A stretch of 64,000 nt of DNA from an uncultured Eggerthellaceae bacterium (GTDB taxonomy: Bacteria > Actinomycetota > Coriobacteriia > Coriobacteriales > Eggerthellaceae), in the NCBI GenBank assembly GCA_910580205.1, contig CAJTVP010000001.1, positions 104,233-168,232 of the forward strand, written 5' to 3'. The translations under genes and the position numbers were made by a program. Position 1 is the first letter of the stretch. Each line of letters starts with the position of its first letter. This document shows, in pieces, positions 51,837 to 58,258 of this stretch. The notes beneath the pieces are model-generated. The model saw only the letters and a program-made list of their open reading frames with translations, made no database searches and had not been told where the DNA came from.

Positions 51837-52682
51837 GTGGCTGAGGTGCTGTTGGGCAAGCCGGTGGCGGATGCCATCGCCGAAGAGGTGCGGACGCGCG
51901 CAGAGGCGCTGGCAGCGAAGGGCAGGATGCCCTGCCTTGCCATCATCCGCGTGGGCGCGCGCGAAGAGGACCTCTCCTATGAGCGCGGCGCCTTGAAGCG
52001 CGCGGGATCCGCAGGCATAGCCGTGCGTCGGTTCGAGTTGGATGCCGAAGCGCCCCAAGAGGAGATCTTGGATGTGGTGCGCCAGGTGAACGAAGATGCT
52101 TCCATCCATGGATGCCTGTTGTTCCGCCCGTTGCCCGCAGGGGTGGATGAAGCGGCCGTGTGCGATGCTCTCAGCCCCGTGAAGGATGTGGACGGCATCA
52201 CATCGGCTTCCTTGGCCTCCGTGTTCATGGATGGGGACTGCGGATTCGCTCCGTGCACGGCTGAGGCGTGCGTGCGCCTGCTGGAGCACTATGGCATCCC
52301 GCTGGAGGGAGCGCGGGTGGCGGTGGTCGGCCGCAGCTTGGTCATCGGCAAGCCCGTCGCCATGATGCTCTTGGCTCGCAACGCCACGGTCACGGTGGCT
52401 CATTCGCGCACGGCGAACCTGCCGGGACTTTGCCGCAGCCAGGACATCGTCATCACCGCGGTCGGGCGCGCGAAGATGTTCGTGGAAGAGCACTTCCGCG
52501 AAGGCCAGACGGTGGTGGACGTGGGCATAAATATGGATGCGGACGGAGCGCTCTGCGGAGACGTGGATTTCGATGCGGCGGAGCCGGTGGTGCGCGCGCT
52601 CACGCCGGTGCCCCGCGGCGTGGGCTCCATCACCACGGCGGTGCTCATGGACCACGTGGTCAGCGCTGCCGAACGCGCGTGA
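51837..52682 (+). CDS. folD: Methylene-THF dehydrogenase, FolD family, apparently lacking cyclohydrolase lysine
   Basis: A 281-residue FolD-fold enzyme. The NAD(P) motif is VVGRSLVIGKPVAMMLL, with KDVDGI, PCTAEA and PVPRGVGSITTAVLM also conserved. The active site Tyr is in EDLSYERGALKR. In bifunctional enzymes (YxxxK, human K56) the catalytic Lys is four residues after the Tyr; here that position is Ala, and Lys occurs at +6. So dehydrogenase activity is likely but cyclohydrolase is doubtful, in line with the adjacent fchA. The GTG at 51837 is eight bases after GGAG. Confidence 0.88.
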   Translation: MAEVLLGKPVADAIAEEVRTRAEALAAKGRMPCLAIIRVGAREEDLSYERGALKRAGSAGIAVRRFELDAEAPQEEILDVVRQVNEDASIHGCLLFRPLPAGVDEAAVCDALSPVKDVDGITSASLASVFMDGDCGFAPCTAEACVRLLEHYGIPLEGARVAVVGRSLVIGKPVAMMLLARNATVTVAHSRTANLPGLCRSQDIVITAVGRAKMFVEEHFREGQTVVDVGINMDADGALCGDVDFDAAEPVVRALTPVPRGVGSITTAVLMDHVVSAAERA

Positions 52683-52733
52683 CGGCGCTTTTCCAGCTCT
52701 CTCGGCTCTTCGCAGCGGCCGGATCGTTGCGTC

Positions 52734-54917
52734 TCAGGCGAGGTTCTCGGCGAGCCACGGCGTCAGCGGCCCGCGAGCCAGCACGGTGAGCGTGCGCGTG
52801 GCGCGGGAGAGCGTGGTGTAGAGGCGCCGGCGCGAAAGGTCGTCCTCTCCGAAGACGCGCGCCCCTGCATCGGCCACGATCACATGGTCGAACTCCAGGC
52901 CCTTCGCCAGCTTGAGCGGGGTGATGATGACGCCGCTCTCAGGCAGGGCGTCCTTCTCGCTCATCACCGGCGGCACGCTCACGCCCGCCTCCTGGAGCTG
53001 TTTCGCCAACCGTCGCGCATCCTTGCGGTGGGGCGTGATGATGGCGGCGAGCCCGTCTTTGCCATGCGCCTCTTGGATGGCCGCGCGCAGCTCGCGCTCG
53101 TAGGCATCGTCATCAACGCACAGGATGATCCGCGGCGCGTCCTCTTCGCGCTGGACCGAGGTGATGGACACGTCGTCTAAGGTGCGCGCGAGCGGGGCGA
53201 ACAGCTCCGTGATCCCCGGCGTGCACCGGTAGCTGATGTTCAGGCGGCATTCATTCACGCCTCCGCGCGCCCGCTGGAACACGTCCCGCACCTCGTCGAA
53301 GGTGGCGGAGGTGCCTTCGATGGCCTGGTTCGGGTCCCCCAACAGCAGGAAATGGGCGTTGCGATAGTACCGCGCCAGGACCGCCAGCTGCGCTGGCGTG
53401 TAATCCTGCACCTCGTCCACCATGACGTAGCGAACATCCGGCTCCCCCAGGCCGCAGACCAGCATCTTGAGGTGCAGCCACGCAAGGGGGGAGAGCGATC
53501 CTGCGCCCAAAAGCCGCCGCCCGATGGAATCGATGGACAGCCATCGGTCCTCCGCGACGGCGGTGAACGCCTCCTCATAGCGCTGGGTCAACCAGGTGAG
53601 CGCAAGCCGCCTTGCCTCCGTCTCGTTCTCCACGTCGAACAGGCCGCCGAAGATGCGGTGCTGCTCATTCACGGACAGGGCGGCCAGCTCATCATGGAGC
53701 GATTCCTGCGCCGCCATTTGCGCCAGCCGCGTGCGAACGCGCTTCTCCACTTCTTCGCGGATGAGCGTCACGCGGCGCGGGCCGGCTGGCACGTTGGTGA
53801 AGCTTGCAGCGATCTTGCGGATGCTGGCCGCGCTCACGAGCGTCGTGCCTTCCACCTCCACGTTCAGGAAATCTCCCGGTTCGAACGTGAGGCGCTCGCA
53901 GGCGGATTCCACCTTCGCCAGGTCTTCACAGGTGGTCTTGCGGTCGGTGCTCGCGCGCCCTTGCAGCACGCGTTCCGCGAAAGCCTCCCACGTGAGCATC
54001 TGCGGATTGCTCTCGCCCATGTCTGGCAGCACGTGGTCGATGTAGTGGCTGAACACGGGGTTGGGGGAGAGGAGGACCATATGCTCCGGGTCCAGCGTGG
54101 TGCGGTTGTGGTAGAGCACGTACGCGATCCGCTGCATCATGACGGAGGTCTTGCCGGAGCCGGCGATGCCGTTCACCAACAGCGCTGGCACGTCTTCATG
54201 GCGGATGACTTGGTTCTGCTCCTTTTGGATGGTGGAGGTGATGGCTTGCATATGCGCCGTGCGTTGCCGAGTGAGCGATGCCAGAAGCAGCGCGTCTTCG
54301 ATGGCCACCGTGGTGTCGAAATAGCTTCGCAGCTGGTCGCGGGTGATGTCGAACTGGCGGCGCAGCAAAAGGTCCACGGAGATGGTGCGTCCATTCGCCT
54401 CGTAGCTCATGGGGCCGTTGCCTTGGTTGTAATAGGTCTCCGCCACCGGGGAGCGCCAGTCCATGATGATGCGCCGCCCGTCATCATCCGACACGCCTGC
54501 GTTGCCGATGTAGACCTCGCGCGGGGGCTTCTCCGGATCGAAAGCCAGCACCACCTTCGCGAAGTAAGGTTGGTCCAGAAGCCTGCGGATGTCAGCCAGC
54601 TTGCGCACGTTGATGTCGTAGCTGGCGTTGTAGGCGTCCACCACGCGGTTCATGGTGGCGATCTCCGCGTAGGTTTCGATGATGTCATCATCCGTGGCGA
54701 AGTTGATGGCCACCTCTTCCGCCATGGAGAGCTTGTCCCCGGCTGCCTGCTCGCTGATGCGTTCGATCTGGGCGTCGGTCTGAGCCTCCAGGTGGCGCAG
54801 AAGGGCGTAGGTGCTGCTCAGATGGGCCTGCTCCTCGGCGAACGCCGCACCGTCCTGCGCGGACTCCTCCGGGACGCCCGACGCGTCTGTTTCTCTGGGA
54901 TCGAACACACAAGCCAT
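52734..54917 (-). CDS. HelD-like UvrD/Rep family helicase (RNA polymerase recycling factor)
   Basis: A 727-residue SF1 ATPase. N-terminal coiled coil (residues ~20-70), then SDDDGRRIIMDWRSPVAETY and GRTISVDLLLRRQF, which belong to HelD-type proteins, then Walker A NGIAGSGKTSVMMQRIAYV, Walker B VMVDEVQDYTPAQLAVL and motif VI-like TTLSRATRTL. HelD removes stalled RNA polymerase from DNA; a DNA-repair helicase is the alternative. AAGGAG precedes the ATG. Divergent from EamA with only 27 bp between. Confidence 0.88.
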   Translation of the reverse strand: MACVFDPRETDASGVPEESAQDGAAFAEEQAHLSSTYALLRHLEAQTDAQIERISEQAAGDKLSMAEEVAINFATDDDIIETYAEIATMNRVVDAYNASYDINVRKLADIRRLLDQPYFAKVVLAFDPEKPPREVYIGNAGVSDDDGRRIIMDWRSPVAETYYNQGNGPMSYEANGRTISVDLLLRRQFDITRDQLRSYFDTTVAIEDALLLASLTRQRTAHMQAITSTIQKEQNQVIRHEDVPALLVNGIAGSGKTSVMMQRIAYVLYHNRTTLDPEHMVLLSPNPVFSHYIDHVLPDMGESNPQMLTWEAFAERVLQGRASTDRKTTCEDLAKVESACERLTFEPGDFLNVEVEGTTLVSAASIRKIAASFTNVPAGPRRVTLIREEVEKRVRTRLAQMAAQESLHDELAALSVNEQHRIFGGLFDVENETEARRLALTWLTQRYEEAFTAVAEDRWLSIDSIGRRLLGAGSLSPLAWLHLKMLVCGLGEPDVRYVMVDEVQDYTPAQLAVLARYYRNAHFLLLGDPNQAIEGTSATFDEVRDVFQRARGGVNECRLNISYRCTPGITELFAPLARTLDDVSITSVQREEDAPRIILCVDDDAYERELRAAIQEAHGKDGLAAIITPHRKDARRLAKQLQEAGVSVPPVMSEKDALPESGVIITPLKLAKGLEFDHVIVADAGARVFGEDDLSRRRLYTTLSRATRTLTVLARGPLTPWLAENLA

Positions 54918-54944
54918 GGACTCTCCTTGCTCTATCATGAACCT

Positions 54945-55874
54945 ATGCAGACAGCCGAACGAAAGATGATAGCGGGCGTGATCTTCACGCTTCTGGGCGG
55001 TGCGCTTTGGGGCGTCTCGGGAACGAGCGTGCAGTATCTCACGACTCAGGCCGCAGCGCCACCTTCTTTGGTGACCTTTTTGCGGGTGCTCATCGGAGGC
55101 GGCCTGTTCTTCCTCATCATGCTGGCGCTCGCACGCCCCACGTTCAAGGAGATGTTCTCCTCTTGGCGCACGTTCGGCTCGCTTCTCCTGTTCGGCGGCG
55201 CGCTCTACGCGAATCAGCTCACCTACGCTCAAACGGTGCAGATCACGAATGCGGGCACGGCCACGGTGCTTCAGATGCTGGGCAGCGTGTTCATCATGAT
55301 CTACGTATGCGCCAGCGCCAAAACGCCGCCGCGCCCCCGGGAGCTCGCGGGCTTGGTGTTGGCCGTGCTGGCGACGTTCTTCATCGCAGCGCAGGGGGAT
55401 GTGCGCACGCTGAGCATCCCCTTGGATGGCCTCATCTGGGGGATCCTCTGCGGAGTGTCAACGGCCATTTACATCGTCGTGCCGAAGCGCTTCGGTCTGT
55501 TCGATCGGTTCGGAAGCGCGCCGGTGGTGTCCACGGGGATGTTCCTGGGCAGCATCTTCGCGCTGCCGGTGTATCTCTTGCAAGGGGGCAGCCCGGCGCA
55601 GATGATCGCCATCTTGGGCGGCTTCGACGGATTCACATGGCTCGTGTTCTTGGGCGGCTTGGTCGTGGTGGGCACGATCGGCGGTTACGGGTTCTATCTG
55701 CACGGCGTGTCCATCGTGGGCTCGGTCAAGGGGAGCCTGCTGGGCGCCGTAGAGCCAGTGAGCGCCATGGTGATGGCAGCGCTCTGGTTGGGGACGGCAT
55801 TCACCGGCTGGGATGTGGCCGGCATGGTGCTCATGTGCCTGATGGTGTTCCTTCTCGCTTCGGAGAGACCGTAA
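54945..55874 (+). CDS. EamA/DMT family transporter
   Basis: A 309-residue ten-helix drug/metabolite transporter with two EamA repeats (VIFTLLGGALWGVSGTSVQY; LIWGILCGVSTAIYIVVPKR). The C-terminal GSVKGSLLGAVEPVSAMVMA with the E-P-V motif is diagnostic. No Shine-Dalgarno; TATCAT ends exactly six bases before the ATG, so the mRNA is probably leaderless. Substrate unknown; amino acid or nucleotide metabolites are typical. Confidence 0.88.
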   Translation: MQTAERKMIAGVIFTLLGGALWGVSGTSVQYLTTQAAAPPSLVTFLRVLIGGGLFFLIMLALARPTFKEMFSSWRTFGSLLLFGGALYANQLTYAQTVQITNAGTATVLQMLGSVFIMIYVCASAKTPPRPRELAGLVLAVLATFFIAAQGDVRTLSIPLDGLIWGILCGVSTAIYIVVPKRFGLFDRFGSAPVVSTGMFLGSIFALPVYLLQGGSPAQMIAILGGFDGFTWLVFLGGLVVVGTIGGYGFYLHGVSIVGSVKGSLLGAVEPVSAMVMAALWLGTAFTGWDVAGMVLMCLMVFLLASERP

Positions 55875-55902
55875 CGGCACCGCGCCCGTAGGCATCTCTT
55901 TT

Positions 55903-55932
55903 ATACATGGCGCTTGCATACATGGCGCTTGC
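55903..55932. repeat. Tandem 15-bp direct repeat
   Basis: ATACATGGCGCTTGC occurs twice in direct contact (55903-55917 and 55918-55932), 28 bp after the eamA stop codon. Confidence 0.95.
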
Positions 55933-55940
55933 GCGCCATG
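55921..55940. repeat. Perfect 8-bp hairpin with TTGC loop
   Basis: CATGGCGC, TTGC, GCGCCATG. It uses the second copy of the tandem repeat as its left arm. It could be the 3' hairpin of eamA, although the sequence after it is not T-rich. Confidence 0.8.
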
Positions 55941-56128
55941 AAGATGCGCGCCGGATGATCTCCTCCACCAGAGACCGCATGGCGGCGCCGAACTTGATGC
56001 GAGGGCTTCTCCGATCCAGACACCCGCACGGGCGGCGGATGCGCATACCCGGCATCCAGGTGCGCATGACCCCCCAGTGGCAGGCGATGCTGCGACGCGA
56101 GCGAAGCGGAGCTAGTCCCATGGGACGC

Positions 56129-56280
56129 TACGGAACCCAGGTTGAATAAAAAACCAAGGAATCTCCGTAACGCGCACCCGGGACAATCCGGTACACAAGG
56201 TCATCCGGCAATGGGAACCGGGTTGGAAAAACCGGGGAAGTCCCGTAGCGCACCCATCGGGTGCCACTGGTCAACCGCAC
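56129..56280 (+). ncRNA. Two tandem structured units resembling a cobalamin-riboswitch core
   Basis: Unit A (from 56129) and unit B (from 56213) align along about 75 bases. Each has an outer stem (A: TACGGA/TCCGTA; B: GGGA/TCCC), an inner GGTT/AACC stem with an A-rich loop, then CCGTAACGCGCACCC or CCGTAGCGCACCC, and ends near GGTCATCCGG or GGTCAACCGC. The outer stems differ in sequence yet both pair, which is covariation. Unit B, GGGAACCGGGTTGG followed by AAAAACCGGGGAAGTCCCG, matches the layout GGGAA-stem-CCCG of the cobalamin riboswitch core, and GCCACTGGTCAACCGC is weakly like its B12 box. A partial third unit may lie at 56314-56349. No plus-strand gene follows; the next gene (pap) runs the other way. 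Confidence 0.45.
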
Positions 56281-56454
56281 GAAAAGGCAGAGCGATCTGC
56301 GCATCCGCCGTTTGGGCAAGCAGCCGGGTTGGAGCAGATCCCGCACCACCCGCAACCACCCGATACGCCAGGCAACCCGGGTGGGATCTCAATGAAAGCC
56401 GAGCGCGAAGCGCGAGACACGTTGAAGCGCAGCTACGGGCATCCGGGGGTGCAG

Positions 56455-58140
56455 CTACCCCAACCGGTCCTCCAACGCCTCCACGATGATCCGCAGCGCC
56501 TTCACGCGGGCGTAGCGCTTGTCGTCGCTCTCAAGGACGATCCAGGGCGCATAGGTGGTGGAGGTCAGCCGGAACATGTCGTTGATGGCGCTTTTGTACT
56601 GCGGATACTTCTCACGGTTGCGCCAGTCATCCGGCGTGATCTTCCACTGCTTCGCCGGGTCTTGCTCTCGCGCTTCGAAGCGGGCCAGCTGCTCCTCAGA
56701 GGACACGTCCACCCAGAACTTGAGCAAGATGGCGCCCCAGTCCACCAGGTCATGCTCGAACTCGTTGATCTCATCGTAGCCCTGGGCCCACCGCTCCGGT
56801 GGCGTGATGTCCTCCACCCGCTCCACCAGCACGCGCCCGTACCACGAGCGGTCATACATCCCCACGTGCCCCGCCTTCGGCAGCCGCGTCCAGTACCGCC
56901 ACAGATGCGGGTGCGCCAGCTCCGGCTTGGTGGGCGCGGGGGAGGGGAAGATGTTGTAAGCGCGCGCATCAAGCGCCTGGGCCACGCGTTTGATGTTGCC
57001 GCCCTTGCCCGCGGCGTCCCACCCCTCATAGACCAGCATGAGCGGCACGCGCTTCTGATACATCACGTTCTCCAGACGGAACAGGCGCTTCTGGAGCTCC
57101 TTGAGCTCTTCTTTGTACTCTTCGCGGGGGAGCGTGAGGCTGTGGTTCATGGCCTCCACGCGAGGGTAGTCCGCCACGATCTTGAAGCGGGAGCTGGCAG
57201 GGGCGAAGGCGTGCTGCGCGGCCGCCTTGGCTTCGGCCTGCGCGATGGCTGGGTCCTCTGCCAGCGCTCCCGCACCATCGCTCCCGTCTGCGCTGGACTC
57301 CAGCGAACGCTCCCGCACCGTCGCGGAGGCATTCAGCTCGCCTTGCTCCTCCTCTTCGCGCGCCTCATCGCGCATCTTCGCATCCAACGCCCCTTCGATG
57401 GCGTCCACCAGCGTGCGGGCTATGGTCATGTTCGCAGCGCGCTTGTCTTCGCCGTTGACCAGCACCCAGGGCGCGAACTCGAAGTCGGAGCCTTCCAGCA
57501 GGTTGTCGTAGAGCTCGTAGGCCTCGTCGTAGTCCTTCGTCGAGATGAGCTTCTTCTCTGGCACGCGCCAGCGGGTAGCTTTGTCCTCGTACAGGCGGTC
57601 CAGGCGCTTCTTCTGCGCTTTCTTGCGCACGTGCATGAAGAACTTCACCACCACGTAGCCGTCGCGCACGAGCTGGCGCTCGAAGTCCTCGATGGACTCA
57701 AGGTAGTGGCGCGTGCCGCCCTTCGGCAGCACCAGCTCCGTGGGCTTGCGGGCCAGCAGAAGCTCGGTGGCTTTCGTGTACCATCCGCGGTCATAGAACG
57801 TGATGTGCCCGCGCTCGCCTAACGCCTTCCAATACTCCTGCATGAGCGGATAGTAGCCGCTGACCCCTTCGCCGAGGGCCTTGAGCTCCCGGGCTGAGGC
57901 GGTGTCCGCATCCGGGGAGACGTAGACGCTCGTCGCGCGCGCATCCAGGTTGTACATCAGATCCGAGATGCGGCTGCCCTTCCCGGCGCCATTCCATCCT
58001 TCGAAGAGCACGACCAGGCCTACGCCTTGGGTGACGGCGCGCTGCTGGAGCACCACCAGCTTCTCGATCAGCCCTTTGTACGTCTGCTTGTAGGCCTCTT
58101 TGGAGATCTCCTCACCATTGAAATCAACCCTGTCCAGCAT
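56455..58140 (-). CDS. pap: Polyphosphate:AMP phosphotransferase (two PPK2 domains)
   Basis: A 561-residue enzyme that uses polyphosphate to convert AMP to ADP. Two PPK2 kinase domains are present in tandem, each with a Walker A (FEGWNGAGKGSRISDL; YEGWDAAGKGGNIKRV) and a DRGWY / DRSWYGR lid motif. An acidic, Glu/Ala-rich linker (~residues 255-320) joins them. The tandem arrangement is that of PAP, class II PPK2. AAGGAG precedes the ATG. It is divergent from ppk1, 118 bp apart, so synthesis and use of polyphosphate are encoded back to back. Confidence 0.93.
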   Translation of the reverse strand: MLDRVDFNGEEISKEAYKQTYKGLIEKLVVLQQRAVTQGVGLVVLFEGWNGAGKGSRISDLMYNLDARATSVYVSPDADTASARELKALGEGVSGYYPLMQEYWKALGERGHITFYDRGWYTKATELLLARKPTELVLPKGGTRHYLESIEDFERQLVRDGYVVVKFFMHVRKKAQKKRLDRLYEDKATRWRVPEKKLISTKDYDEAYELYDNLLEGSDFEFAPWVLVNGEDKRAANMTIARTLVDAIEGALDAKMRDEAREEEEQGELNASATVRERSLESSADGSDGAGALAEDPAIAQAEAKAAAQHAFAPASSRFKIVADYPRVEAMNHSLTLPREEYKEELKELQKRLFRLENVMYQKRVPLMLVYEGWDAAGKGGNIKRVAQALDARAYNIFPSPAPTKPELAHPHLWRYWTRLPKAGHVGMYDRSWYGRVLVERVEDITPPERWAQGYDEINEFEHDLVDWGAILLKFWVDVSSEEQLARFEAREQDPAKQWKITPDDWRNREKYPQYKSAINDMFRLTSTTYAPWIVLESDDKRYARVKALRIIVEALEDRLG

Positions 58141-58258
58141 GGCCGCTCCTTCCCCCGCCTATGGTGTTCTTCGGGACTCAGATCATGATGGCGTCTGGCC
58201 CGGTCGAGCGCGTTATACTGACAGCATACTGCATGTCCGGCCGCGAAGGAGACGTAGC

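Larger units (their letters stand above)
55875..56454. other. 580-bp non-coding interval between convergent genes, rich in repeats
   Basis: This is the only gap over 300 bp in the window. It lies downstream of both eamA and pap. Short frames exist on both strands but none has a ribosome site or family similarity. Instead it holds a tandem 15-bp repeat, a perfect hairpin, a 12-bp palindrome GTCCCATGGGAC (56115-56126), and two or three ~80-nt tandem units with conserved hairpins (described separately). It is either a structured-RNA locus or a decayed repeat element. Confidence 0.75.

Noticed and set aside
56128..56355. A 75-codon minus-strand frame with a repeated RYGxSxVFxTxxP pattern
   Set aside because: The peptide repeat is a by-product of the tandem nucleotide units, whose hairpins explain the conservation better; there is no ribosome site and the repeat is not codon-phased in the third unit.
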